NCBI RefSeq assembly: GCF_024343775.1
Contig: NZ_RJUF01000025.1
Location: forward strand, 1-34,507
Source: Lacihabitans soyangensis
GTDB taxonomy: Bacteria; Bacteroidota; Bacteroidia; Cytophagales; Spirosomataceae
Direction of reading: 5' to 3'
DNA: 34,507 nucleotides
Shown: one piece after another, positions 1-7,650 of the stretch
How positions within the stretch are numbered: position 1 is the stretch's first letter
Layout: each line of letters starts with the position of its first letter
Position numbers and translations under genes: made by a program
The notes under the pieces: generated by a model
What the model was told of the DNA's origin: nothing
Seen by the model: only the letters and a program-made list of their open reading frames with translations
The model's database searches: none

Positions 1-2
1 GA

Positions 3-701
3 GATGCTTTCGTAAGTATTGGTATTCATTATGGCTTTAGGTTAATGGCTTATAAAAACCCAGTTAGAACCACATTTTCGAGTCCATATAGTCGATACAA
101 AAATCTTTTGGTTGACATAAAACTAAATAATATTAATCAACTTTGGACGAGTGATATAACATACTTTAATGTTGGTGAAAAAGTCTATTATATCACAATG
201 ATAATGGATGTCTATTCCCGCAAAATAGTAGGTTATACCGCTGCAGATAATATGAGAGCAGAAAACAATTGTGAGGCTCTAAAGATGGCATTTAAAGCTC
301 GGAAACAGACTATTTTTACAGAACTAATTCATCATTCTGATAGAGGTGGGCAGTACGTCAGCAATGAGTACGTAGAAATGTTAAATGCTGCCAAAATCAA
401 AATAAGTATGTGCAACGAAGTCCATGAAAATGCTCATATTGAAAGAGTAAATGGAACTATAAAGAACCAGTACCTCAGATATCGAAATATTACAAGTTTT
501 GAAGAACTTAAAAAACAATTGAGCCGAACAATTGAAGCCTATAACAATAGCAAACCACATGTAGCTTTGAATAAGCTATCACCAAACTCGTTTGAACAAT
601 ATATCAAAGAACAATATGTCGAAAATCGACCGATATTACCAATTTGGACTTGTAATGAAACGAAAAATATCAACCCAAATCAATGTATATTACAATTTTA
701 A
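3..701 (+). CDS. IS3-family transposase OrfB, 3' part
   Basis: DDE recombinase of the IS3 OrfB type, which cuts and joins insertion-sequence ends. The reading frame is open from the window edge through to the stop at 701, so the true start lies upstream and the ATG at 45 is internal. The integrase core is clear: first Asp in WTSD (codon 153-155), second Asp in HHSDRGGQY (codon 339-341) and Glu in ENAHIERVNG (codon 441-443). The second Asp and the Glu are separated by 33 residues, two fewer than in the usual D(35)E of IS3 elements. The C-terminal YNNSKPHVALNKLSP stretch is typical of the family. The helper frame OrfA and the left end are outside the window. No disruption is visible in the part seen, so the element may be intact. 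Confidence 0.93.
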   Translation, partial: DAFVSIGIHYGFRLMAYKNPVRTTFSSPYSRYKNLLVDIKLNNINQLWTSDITYFNVGEKVYYITMIMDVYSRKIVGYTAADNMRAENNCEALKMAFKARKQTIFTELIHHSDRGGQYVSNEYVEMLNAAKIKISMCNEVHENAHIERVNGTIKNQYLRYRNITSFEELKKQLSRTIEAYNNSKPHVALNKLSPNSFEQYIKEQYVENRPILPIWTCNETKNINPNQCILQF

Positions 702-724
702 CTATATTACATTTGTCTAAAAAA

Positions 725-750
725 ACGTCAACCTATTTTAGGCAAGCACA
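725..750 (+). repeat. probable right terminal inverted repeat of the IS3-type element
   Basis: Twenty-four bases after the transposase stop comes a stretch with core CAACCTATTTTAGGCAAG, ending in CA. Read on the other strand it begins TGTGCTTGCC, the TG...CA terminus expected of IS3 elements. The assignment rests on position, the terminal dinucleotide and resemblance to other Bacteroidota IS3 ends from memory. The matching left end is outside the window, so the boundary at 750 is an inference. Confidence 0.5.
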
Positions 751-782
751 TTGGTTAATTGGTTAATTGGTTAATTGGTTAA
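751..782. repeat. 4 x 8 bp direct tandem repeat (TTGGTTAA)
   Basis: Four exact consecutive copies of TTGGTTAA, followed by a degenerate TTTGGG. The array starts directly after the presumed IS end. It is either a slippage-prone microsatellite that was the insertion site or an expanded target duplication. It lies in the intergenic gap between the IS and the convergent yjbQ gene and is not in a coding frame. Confidence 0.9.
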
Positions 783-825
783 TTTGGGAGGTCTTTTCGT
801 GGAAACAAGTTCCCTAAATGAAACT

Positions 826-1245
826 TTAATCACCCATAATGGTCAGAACTAGCCTTCTGCCTGTGTCATGGTTTCTATGCTCGCAGAGATAAATGCCTTG
901 CCATGTACCAAGATTCAGTTTTCCGTTGGTAATCGGAACCATCACTTGACAACCCAATGTCGAACTTTTTAGGTGTGCTGGCATGTCGTCATCGCCTTCA
1001 TAATCATGCTGATAATAAGGTGCTCTCTCAGGAAACAAAATATTGAAATGTCTTTCGAAATCACCTCTAACGGTGGGATCGCAGTTTTCATTGATAGTCA
1101 GGCTAGCAGAAGTGTGCTTTATAAATACTTGTAAAAAACCAATTCTTACATTTTTGATTTCGTCCAACTCTTTTATGATTTTGTCCGTAATAAGGTGAAA
1201 GCCTCTTTGAAAGGGTGCAAGTTTTATTTCTTTTTGAAATAACAT
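826..1245 (-). CDS. yjbQ: YjbQ / UPF0047 family protein (secondary thiamine-phosphate synthase-like)
   Basis: A 139-residue protein, the usual length for the single-domain UPF0047/YjbQ family. Members of this family have been reported to have weak thiamine-phosphate synthase activity, but their physiological role is unsettled. Family signatures are present: HTSASLTINENCDPTVRGD in the middle and LGTWQGIYLCEHR followed by GRRLVLTIMG at the C-terminus. The protein should be cytosolic. It starts at an ATG and has no operon partner on its strand. It is convergent with the IS3 transposase on its left and divergent from the secreted lectin gene, sharing about 90 bp of upstream sequence with it. Confidence 0.92.
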   Translation of the reverse strand: MLFQKEIKLAPFQRGFHLITDKIIKELDEIKNVRIGFLQVFIKHTSASLTINENCDPTVRGDFERHFNILFPERAPYYQHDYEGDDDMPAHLKSSTLGCQVMVPITNGKLNLGTWQGIYLCEHRNHDTGRRLVLTIMGD

Positions 1246-1335
1246 ATTTGTATAACGTGAGTTTATTTCAAATAAAGACCAAAATGCTGAAACACAGAAA
1301 TAAATTTCATAATTTTAGCAAGTATATAAGCTTAA

Positions 1336-2841
1336 ATGAAGATTTCAAAAAACATAAATACCCAAATAATCGCTAAGATTTTAGGCTTGGTGACTTTTTT
1401 TTGTATTCGTGTTGCCCATGCTCAGTTAATTGTGGCTTCTAAAACTTTGGTTTGTCCAAACGAGCCTACACAACTCAAAATAAACGACAAAGCTCTTAAT
1501 CCTTTTGATTTTTGTGTAACCAAACTCAACGAAAGATTTGGTTTGCATTATTTTAAAACTTGTAAACAAGTAACGGTGGAAGATGCCATAATTATGGCCA
1601 AAATGATGAACGGTCACCTCGCCACCGCCAACGACGAGCAAAAGAATAGTTTTCTATTTAATCTGTTACCAAATGACATACATTGGATTGGCTTCGTTCA
1701 AAATCCAAAGGCTAAAAACTTCAATGACCCTCCAAATCCCGCCTCAGGATGGGAATGGATGAGCAAGGCCTCATTTGCTAGGGCATATTGGGTAGATGGA
1801 GAACCGAATAATGATGAGTTAAATAACCCCGGCATGTACGCTATACAAGGTTGTAGAAGAGATCCACTTTGGTGTGACGAGTCTGGCGAAAAGAAATACA
1901 TTGGTATTATTGAGAGCAAAACCAACATTATTCCACCAGTTATTTCCCCGAAAATCAAATGGGAAACAGGAGAAACCACGCAAACAATAACCGTAAGGCC
2001 ACAACAAAGTAAATATTACAAAGTTAGTATCGATTATGGTGTTTATACCATCACCGACTCTATACTTCTAGAAACACCATATGCCAAGGCAGAATTTTCT
2101 AAACCCGGGGGTTGTAATCCTTATAAGTGGAAGCCAGTTTTGGAAGCAAATGCCCCATTAAGCGACCTAAATATTCAGTGGACTTTTGGAGATTCAAGTA
2201 TGGTAAATGTTAAAAATCCGGATTTCATGGTATACAACGAGGGGTTTATGACCGGAACTGTAAAGGTTTCATCAAATGTTTGTGGAAGTGAGCTTTTGAA
2301 CAATTCAGAAAGGTTTGAACTTTTCCCTATGAAAGACCAGGAAATGGTCACTACGGAGGTACAACTGAATCAAGAAATTAAATTGACCCCAAAAAATGAA
2401 GGTCCGTTTACCTACAGTTGGTCTCCCCAAACCAACCTTTCTGAGTCCAACGTTTTTTCACCAACCTTTACAGCTACAAAAGAAATTACGTATCAGCTGA
2501 ATATTAAAGATGATTTTGGATGCACGGCCAAGGAGAGTTTTAGATACACCATTGACCCCGATTTGTTGATATTTGTGCCAGATATTTTCACCCCAAATGA
2601 AGACAACCTTAACAATACCTTTAGCTTCTTTTTAGTAGATGGATTTTATGGAGAAATAAAAAAGCTGGAAATCTTTAATAATCTGGGTGAAATCGTACAC
2701 AGTATAGAAACCAAGGAATTGTCTTGGGATGGTAAAATCAAAGAAAAAAATGCACCTAATGGTCAGTACTTGTATGTAATCACTTACCAAATTGGCGATA
2801 AAACCTATAAAAAAAACGGTAAGGTTTTGATTTCCAGATAA
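1336..2841 (+). CDS. secreted C-type lectin domain protein with gliding-motility-type (T9SS) C-terminal domain
   Basis: A 501-residue exported protein. Residues 1-29 form a Sec signal peptide ending AHA before Gln30. Residues about 60-195 are a C-type lectin fold: WIG at 117-119, WEW at 140-142, an EPNN calcium/sugar-loop motif at about 156-159, and WCD at 179-181. The middle (about 205-405) looks like Ig/PKD-type beta domains, with WTFGDSS and YSWSPQTN-like stretches. The last ~90 residues, starting at VPDIFTPNEDN, match the gliding-motility-associated C-terminal domain (type B sorting domain) read by the type IX secretion system. The product is therefore expected outside the cell or on its surface, possibly binding a glycan. 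The ligand cannot be told from sequence. The stop lies 2 bp from the stop of the convergent hydrolase gene. Confidence 0.88.
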   Translation: MKISKNINTQIIAKILGLVTFFCIRVAHAQLIVASKTLVCPNEPTQLKINDKALNPFDFCVTKLNERFGLHYFKTCKQVTVEDAIIMAKMMNGHLATANDEQKNSFLFNLLPNDIHWIGFVQNPKAKNFNDPPNPASGWEWMSKASFARAYWVDGEPNNDELNNPGMYAIQGCRRDPLWCDESGEKKYIGIIESKTNIIPPVISPKIKWETGETTQTITVRPQQSKYYKVSIDYGVYTITDSILLETPYAKAEFSKPGGCNPYKWKPVLEANAPLSDLNIQWTFGDSSMVNVKNPDFMVYNEGFMTGTVKVSSNVCGSELLNNSERFELFPMKDQEMVTTEVQLNQEIKLTPKNEGPFTYSWSPQTNLSESNVFSPTFTATKEITYQLNIKDDFGCTAKESFRYTIDPDLLIFVPDIFTPNEDNLNNTFSFFLVDGFYGEIKKLEIFNNLGEIVHSIETKELSWDGKIKEKNAPNGQYLYVITYQIGDKTYKKNGKVLISR

Positions 2842-2843
2842 TA

Positions 2844-3605
2844 TCAAGCCGAAAACTTCAAAATAGCTTCAACAAACTCCACTGGTTTAGTAGCATGCAC
2901 CCAATGATTGGCTCCATCGATGGTCTGAAGTTCCGCATTTACGAACGAGGATCTAAAATACTCAAAATCAGCGTCTGTTACATAACTAGATTCAGAACCT
3001 CTGACTAGCAAAGCTGGTTTATCTACTTTTTTGTCCAAGATTATTTCGCCGCCAATTTGATAAATTTCTTTACTGATAACCGGAACGTTAATACGCCAAT
3101 CAAAACCACCTTCTTCTGTGCGATAAAGATTTTTCAGAATAAATTGTTTTTCACCGAAATCTGAAACGTAGCCAGAGAAAATATCCTCCGCTTCCTTTCT
3201 ACTTGTGATTTTTTCTAAATCTATAGCAGCCAAGCCAGCCAAAATATGGTCGTGGTGAGTGGGGTAAAATCTTGGAGCGATATCTACAATAATGATTTTT
3301 GAGAAATTATTATAATGCTGAGCGAAAGTCATCACTGTTTTACCTCCCATTGAATGACCTAGAATTATGGGATTATTTAGGTTATTTGCAACCAAATATT
3401 CATTCAGGTCAGCGGCCATCACCTCGTAACTAAACTCCTCACTTCTTGGTGATTGCCCGTGATTGCGTGCATCCAGAATATGAACTTCAAAACCCGCCTC
3501 GGCTATTTTTTTACAAACTGTAAAAAGATTATCAGATGAACCAAAAACACCATGTAAAACCACAAAAGGTTGCCCCTCGCCTACTTTTCTCGAAAACAAT
3601 TGCAT
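2844..3605 (-). CDS. alpha/beta-hydrolase fold esterase (YbfF-like)
   Basis: A 253-residue alpha/beta hydrolase. The oxyanion HG motif is at 18-19, the nucleophile elbow GHSMGG puts Ser85 as catalytic residue, and His234 in GANHWVH is the catalytic base. The acid is probably in the RGSESSYVTDAD segment. The LDARNHGQSP stretch and overall length resemble the acyl-CoA thioesterase/esterase YbfF and its relatives. No signal peptide is present, so it should be cytosolic. The substrate is unknown. The gene is monocistronic on this strand, begins at an ATG, and runs tail to tail with the lectin gene. Confidence 0.88.
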   Translation of the reverse strand: MQLFSRKVGEGQPFVVLHGVFGSSDNLFTVCKKIAEAGFEVHILDARNHGQSPRSEEFSYEVMAADLNEYLVANNLNNPIILGHSMGGKTVMTFAQHYNNFSKIIIVDIAPRFYPTHHDHILAGLAAIDLEKITSRKEAEDIFSGYVSDFGEKQFILKNLYRTEEGGFDWRINVPVISKEIYQIGGEIILDKKVDKPALLVRGSESSYVTDADFEYFRSSFVNAELQTIDGANHWVHATKPVEFVEAILKFSA

Positions 3606-3699
3606 AAATTAATATTCTATTGAAAAACAAAAATAACACATCGCATCGGGCAATTCCTTGATTTTTAAATCATTTATTGCACCTTTCGTCACAAATTTA

Positions 3700-3731
3700 T
3701 TGTAGGACCGATAATTTTTTAGGAAGATTTG
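3700..3731 (+). promoter_or_regulatory. candidate Bacteroidota-type promoter for the coiled-coil membrane pair
   Basis: TTG at 3700-3702 is followed after 21 nt by AAGATTTG at 3724-3731, which matches TAnnTTTG in five of its six fixed positions. Transcription would begin near 3737, 27 nt before the ATG at 3764. This argues against an in-frame TTG at 3677, which would lie upstream of the promoter. Short motifs of this kind arise by chance in AT-rich DNA. Confidence 0.4.
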
Positions 3732-3763
3732 TGTTATATGTGTTCCCAAATAATTCTAAAATA

Positions 3764-4822
3764 ATGCCTTTTGTAGATTGGTTAAAAAACTTATTTTCAA
3801 AAAATAAGACCGAAAATTCAGAAATTGTGGAGATGCCTTCCTCAGAAATTGTAAGTACCGAAATGATGGCTTTCCCCAAACAAAACATTCAGGAGCTAAT
3901 AAACGAAGAAGAAGAATTCCCGTATTGGCTTAGCAATGAAGATGCTTTACGAGACGAAGGCGTGATTTTCGGACTTTCGGACACCAAACCTGAAGAAAAA
4001 CTCAAAATCATAGATTCTATTTTCCAGAAAAAAGCATCAGGTCTGAAACAAAAACGGGAGGAATTATCTGAAAGAATTGGAGAATTAAATCTTTTCATGG
4101 AAAAACAGAATGAAGAGATCATCGCCATCGACCAAAAATCTAAGCTGGCCATCGAGCAGGAGGCAAAAGAGGAAAATCTCTTGAGAGTAGCCGTTGGACT
4201 TCTTTTGTCCATCGGCATGTGTGCTGGCAATTACTTTTTGATAGACGAGGGTCTGAAAAACTCTTTCCTAGAAAGCCACAATTGGATAGCCTGGGGAGTG
4301 TTTTTGACGGGCATGTTTAGTTTGTATAATCCCGTGGCGGTGATTCACAACGATGCCAAATTGACCTGGAAAAGACTTTTGGAGGAATTTGGAATGCCAT
4401 TGGCAGCATCCATTTTTGTATTTGTTCAAGTTTATGAGGCCGTCCCACTGTACAAATCTTTGGCGTTTTTGCTCTTTACTTTTTTTGCATTTATGATTTC
4501 GGGAAAAATTCTTTTAGGAAGTATAGCCCGACTGAAATATGAACTAAGAGCCTTGAATCAAAACCTAAACATAAAAGAGAACAAGAAAAAAGTAAATACT
4601 GATTGGCAAGCAAAAAAAGACGAGATCAATAGTGAAATAGAGAAAATAAGGGTAGAAAAATGGAAAATATTGCCTGATCTCAATGAAATAGAGGCTCAGA
4701 TGGCCAAAATAAATGCAGAAAAAGAAGCCATAGTGAACGTGTTCATGAGCGAGTACAATCTTGCAAAAAATTACAAGCAGAAGTTGAATAGCAGTCAAAT
4801 CAAAAATATCATAGGAGAATGA
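3764..4822 (+). CDS. coiled-coil membrane protein, first of a tandem pair, function unknown
   Basis: I do not recognise a named family. The ATG at 3764 gives 352 residues; an upstream TTG (3677) would add 29 residues of unlikely composition. The order is a polar N-terminus (1-75), a charged Glu/Lys-rich coiled coil (about 76-138), four hydrophobic segments (about 142-160, 174-194, 209-225, 232-254), and a second coiled coil (about 258-335). The termini would lie on the same side of the membrane, presumably the cytoplasm. The stop overlaps the start of the next gene as ATGA, so the two are likely translationally coupled. The C-terminal ILPDLNEIEAQ corresponds to LLPNLEELTQK in the neighbour, so they look like diverged tandem paralogues. 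Possible roles include a membrane scaffold or mechanosensing complex, but nothing in the sequence decides this. Confidence 0.8.
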   Translation: MPFVDWLKNLFSKNKTENSEIVEMPSSEIVSTEMMAFPKQNIQELINEEEEFPYWLSNEDALRDEGVIFGLSDTKPEEKLKIIDSIFQKKASGLKQKREELSERIGELNLFMEKQNEEIIAIDQKSKLAIEQEAKEENLLRVAVGLLLSIGMCAGNYFLIDEGLKNSFLESHNWIAWGVFLTGMFSLYNPVAVIHNDAKLTWKRLLEEFGMPLAASIFVFVQVYEAVPLYKSLAFLLFTFFAFMISGKILLGSIARLKYELRALNQNLNIKENKKKVNTDWQAKKDEINSEIEKIRVEKWKILPDLNEIEAQMAKINAEKEAIVNVFMSEYNLAKNYKQKLNSSQIKNIIGE

Positions 4823-6183
4823 AGCAAAACACTGAGGATTTTGAAAAAGGTTTTGAAAACGGTATAGATAACGTAGAAAGAGCGAATTACGAAGGGTATT
4901 TGTCGAGCGAAGTGAGCCTTGATTGGTTGATTGGAAACAAAGAAATCATCACCAAGGATTTGGACGAAACCAAAGCCTCTCTGGAAAGTTCTAGAACAGA
5001 AAAGTTGGAAATTCTGAAAGAAAAACAAGAGATTTTGACTGAATATGAAGAGCAAAATCATTTAACTGCCCAGCTCGAAAATGAAATTTCGGAGAAAAAA
5101 CAGAGAATAGAGGAAATAAAAGAACTCAAAAAGCAGAATCAGTCGCCTTATCCAATGCTGGCCGGCATTATCTATCTGGCAGCTGGTATCACATTTATTT
5201 TTGGCGATTTGATTATTTCCCACGAAATAGTGGCGTATGCCCTCAATATCAGAAACACTTTTGAAGCTTGGGCATTTGCATTCGGTTTGGCGGGAGTTTC
5301 TATCTTGCTAAAACCGGCCTACGAACGAATTATTGAGCAACCTTATCTGACACAGCTTAGTACTTCGTCGAAAAAAGCCCATGGCTATTTTCAACTGATC
5401 TTGGTTATTATATCCATCGGAACCTTGTCTATTTTAGGTTGGTTCAGATATGAAGCATACAAAACAGATAAACTAAAGGAAGCCATAAATCGGGAAATAA
5501 AGTCTCTTCAAATGGAGGCTACGCCTTTGATTTCAGGTGGACAAACGGTTGAAAATCCCGTTTTAACCCAGAAAATCGAACAAAAACTTAGAGAGTATGA
5601 TGCTCTAAATCAGAAACTTGTGAATAGCCCTTGGGCACTTTGGTCATTTGTTTTGAGCGGTGTATTGTTTGCCATCGCAGGGGCTATCTGTTTAGGAATT
5701 GCTTTCCCCGTCTTGCAAGTTTATTGGAAACGGTGGTTTCAGTATAACCCTGTCATAAACAGTGCAAACAGACAAATTAGAAAGAAAACCAAGGCTCTGA
5801 ATGAAATCAAAAAACCATGGTTTAAAGGCAAATCACTTCTTGAATTGGCTGACCAAAAGCTTGAATTATTACCAAATTTGGAAGAACTTACGCAGAAAAA
5901 AACCAAACTTGAAGGCGATCTTTTAGCCATAAACGAAAAAATAAAGTTGGCGATAGAATCTGCCAGAGTAAGCACCTATAATGAGGGCTACGAAAGTGGT
6001 AACACCAACAGAGAGAATCTTTCAGCGGAAGATTTGGAGAGTTACAGGAAATATATGCTCGATAAAATAAAACAAAGTCGGGAAGATTCTGGAGATAGAA
6101 CTCCAAGAACCTATAAAACCAATGGTCTAAGACCTCACCAAGCTCTTAGAAAAGCGATAACCAATTCTTTTAACGAAAATTGA
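4819..6183 (+). CDS. coiled-coil membrane protein, second of a tandem pair, function unknown
   Basis: A 454-residue protein starting at the ATG of a 4-bp ATGA overlap with the gene before it. It repeats that protein's plan: an N-terminal Glu/Lys coiled coil (about 42-108), membrane segments at about 112-133, 149-165, 189-208 and 272-300, and a cytoplasmic coiled-coil tail (about 312-385). An extra charged loop of about 60 residues separates segments 3 and 4. A basic, polar C-terminus (about 400-454) is absent from the shorter partner. Shared features with the partner are an AW-rich second segment followed by a proline (LLKPAYERI against LYNPVAVI) and the LLPNLEELTQK block. The family is not recognised. 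Co-translation suggests that the two proteins assemble together. Confidence 0.8.
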   Translation: MKQNTEDFEKGFENGIDNVERANYEGYLSSEVSLDWLIGNKEIITKDLDETKASLESSRTEKLEILKEKQEILTEYEEQNHLTAQLENEISEKKQRIEEIKELKKQNQSPYPMLAGIIYLAAGITFIFGDLIISHEIVAYALNIRNTFEAWAFAFGLAGVSILLKPAYERIIEQPYLTQLSTSSKKAHGYFQLILVIISIGTLSILGWFRYEAYKTDKLKEAINREIKSLQMEATPLISGGQTVENPVLTQKIEQKLREYDALNQKLVNSPWALWSFVLSGVLFAIAGAICLGIAFPVLQVYWKRWFQYNPVINSANRQIRKKTKALNEIKKPWFKGKSLLELADQKLELLPNLEELTQKKTKLEGDLLAINEKIKLAIESARVSTYNEGYESGNTNRENLSAEDLESYRKYMLDKIKQSREDSGDRTPRTYKTNGLRPHQALRKAITNSFNEN

Positions 6184-6206
6184 ATGTGATTTTTAGATAA
6201 ATTAGC

Positions 6207-6214
6207 CAATTTTG
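6207..6214 (+). promoter_or_regulatory. candidate -7 box before argB
   Basis: CAATTTTG matches the Bacteroidota -7 element TAnnTTTG in all fixed positions but the first and lies 18 nt before the argB start. A TTG at 6180-6182 is 24 nt upstream, longer than the usual spacing. It could allow argB-trhA to be transcribed separately from the membrane pair. Confidence 0.3.
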
Positions 6215-6231
6215 TAAGAAAAAAGAAAGTT

Positions 6232-7011
6232 TTGGTAAACATCGTAAAAATCGGGGGAAATGTGATTGATAACCCCGAAAAGCTGGCTTCATTTTTAAGT
6301 GATTTCGCAAAAATAAAAGGCCCAAAAATACTGATTCATGGCGGTGGTAAAATAGCCACAAAAATAGCCAAGGACCTGGGCATAGAAACAAAAATGGTAG
6401 AAGGTCGCCGTATAACTGACGAAGCCATGAGAGATGTGGTGACTATGGTATATGGAGGTTTGGTCAATAAGCAAATTGTGGCTAAACTTCAAGCTAATCA
6501 CTGTAATGCCATCGGGCTTACCGGTGCGGATGGCAAATCGATACTAGCTCAAAAACGACCTGTAAAAACCATCGATTATGGTTTTGTTGGGGATATTTTG
6601 GAAGTTAATGCTCTATTTATAAAGTCTCTGCTAGACGCTGACATTGTTCCTGTTTTTGCACCCTTAACATTTGATATGAACGGCGATATGCTCAATACCA
6701 ATGCCGACACACAAGCTTCGGCTGTGGCTACTGGTTTGTCCTCATTATTGCCTACAAACTTGGTTTATTGTTTCGAGAAAAAAGGCGTTTTGTCTGACCC
6801 CGAAAATGAAGATTCGGTGATAAGTGAATTAAATCCAGCCAATTATGAATCCTTCAAAAATCAAGGTGTTATTTATGAAGGAATGATTCCAAAGCTGGAT
6901 AATGCTTTTTCTTCGCTAAGAAACGGGGTAAGTCAAGTTACGATTTGTCATGCGGACGAACTTAAAAATGCACTAGAAACAGGGAATGCCGGAACCAAAA
7001 TAACACTCTAA
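6232..7011 (+). CDS. argB: acetylglutamate kinase
   Basis: Phosphorylates N-acetylglutamate (or N-succinylglutamate, used by some Bacteroidota) in the second step of arginine synthesis; cytosolic. At 259 residues it has the family's usual size. Amino-acid-kinase motifs are visible: VKIGGNVID at the N-terminus, the ILIHGGGKIATK glycine loop, GLTGADGK, and the C-terminal GMIPKLDNA segment that closes the ATP site. There is no in-frame ATG between the upstream stop at 6187-6189 and the conserved N-terminus, so the start is the TTG at 6232. It lies 48 bp after the coiled-coil pair and 2 bp before trhA. Other arginine genes are not adjacent, except an argE-type gene about 3.6 kb downstream. Confidence 0.94.
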   Translation: MVNIVKIGGNVIDNPEKLASFLSDFAKIKGPKILIHGGGKIATKIAKDLGIETKMVEGRRITDEAMRDVVTMVYGGLVNKQIVAKLQANHCNAIGLTGADGKSILAQKRPVKTIDYGFVGDILEVNALFIKSLLDADIVPVFAPLTFDMNGDMLNTNADTQASAVATGLSSLLPTNLVYCFEKKGVLSDPENEDSVISELNPANYESFKNQGVIYEGMIPKLDNAFSSLRNGVSQVTICHADELKNALETGNAGTKITL

Positions 7012-7013
7012 AC

Positions 7014-7646
7014 TTGGAAAACGACAGACTTTTAAAAACCGAAATAGCCAACGCTCTTTCTCACGGAATTGGAGTTATTTTAACCTTTGCATTTGGCCCG
7101 CTGCTGGTTACGATGGCTCACAATAAAGGAGTTACGAACTTGGGATTGGGTACTGCGGCCTACACTTTAGGTTTGTTTATGGTTTTTAGTTTTTCTACTT
7201 TATATCATGCTGTTTTTAATCCAGTTGCCAAAAGAGCCCTTCGGGTTTTAGATCACATCAGCATTTTCTTTTTGATTGGTGGAACATACATTCCCTTTAT
7301 TATTTTGTTTACTGATTCGGAAACGGCACAGACATTTTTTATAGTCCAATGGTCGTTGATTGCCTTGGGTATAATCAAGAAAGTATTTTACACTGGTCGC
7401 TTCCGACTACTTTCTAGCCTGATTTACATCTTTATAGGATGTATGATTTTCTTTTTTGACAGAGGTTTCTGGGGAAGGATACCTGATGTTCCATTCTATT
7501 TCTTGGTGGCAGGAGGGCTTAGTTACCTAGTCGGAGTAGTTTTCTATCAAAATCAAAAAATACCCTACAATCACTTCATTTGGCACCTATTTGTACTATT
7601 TGCAGCTATTTTTCATTTTGTGGCGGTTTATTTGGTGATTCCTTAA
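7014..7646 (+). CDS. trhA: hemolysin III / PAQR-family membrane protein (TrhA-like)
   Basis: A 210-residue, seven-helix inner-membrane protein of the hemolysin III (PAQR-related) family. In E. coli the family member TrhA (YqfA) affects membrane lipid homeostasis; a haemolytic role is historical and doubtful. Conserved elements are seen in order: EIANALSHGIG at the N-terminus, STLYHAV, the DHISIFFLIGGTYIPF block, and NHFIWHLFV near the end, with His residues placed as in the metal site of PAQR proteins. The only usable start is the TTG at 7014, two bases after the argB stop, so it is probably coupled to argB. It converges with the helicase gene, with a 4-bp gap between stops. Confidence 0.92.
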   Translation: MENDRLLKTEIANALSHGIGVILTFAFGPLLVTMAHNKGVTNLGLGTAAYTLGLFMVFSFSTLYHAVFNPVAKRALRVLDHISIFFLIGGTYIPFIILFTDSETAQTFFIVQWSLIALGIIKKVFYTGRFRLLSSLIYIFIGCMIFFFDRGFWGRIPDVPFYFLVAGGLSYLVGVVFYQNQKIPYNHFIWHLFVLFAAIFHFVAVYLVIP

Positions 7647-7650
7647 TTCA

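Noticed and set aside
751-782. Possible CRISPR-like or iteron array
   Set aside because: Units are only 8 bp, contiguous, with no spacers and no replication or cas gene nearby.
3677-3763. N-terminal extension of the first coiled-coil membrane protein from TTG 3677
   Set aside because: The extension lies upstream of, or within, the best promoter candidate (3700-3731), and the ATG at 3764 gives a normal N-terminus.
7014-7646. True haemolysin or virulence factor
   Set aside because: The hemolysin III name is historical; the sequence is a PAQR-type membrane protein and the context is housekeeping.
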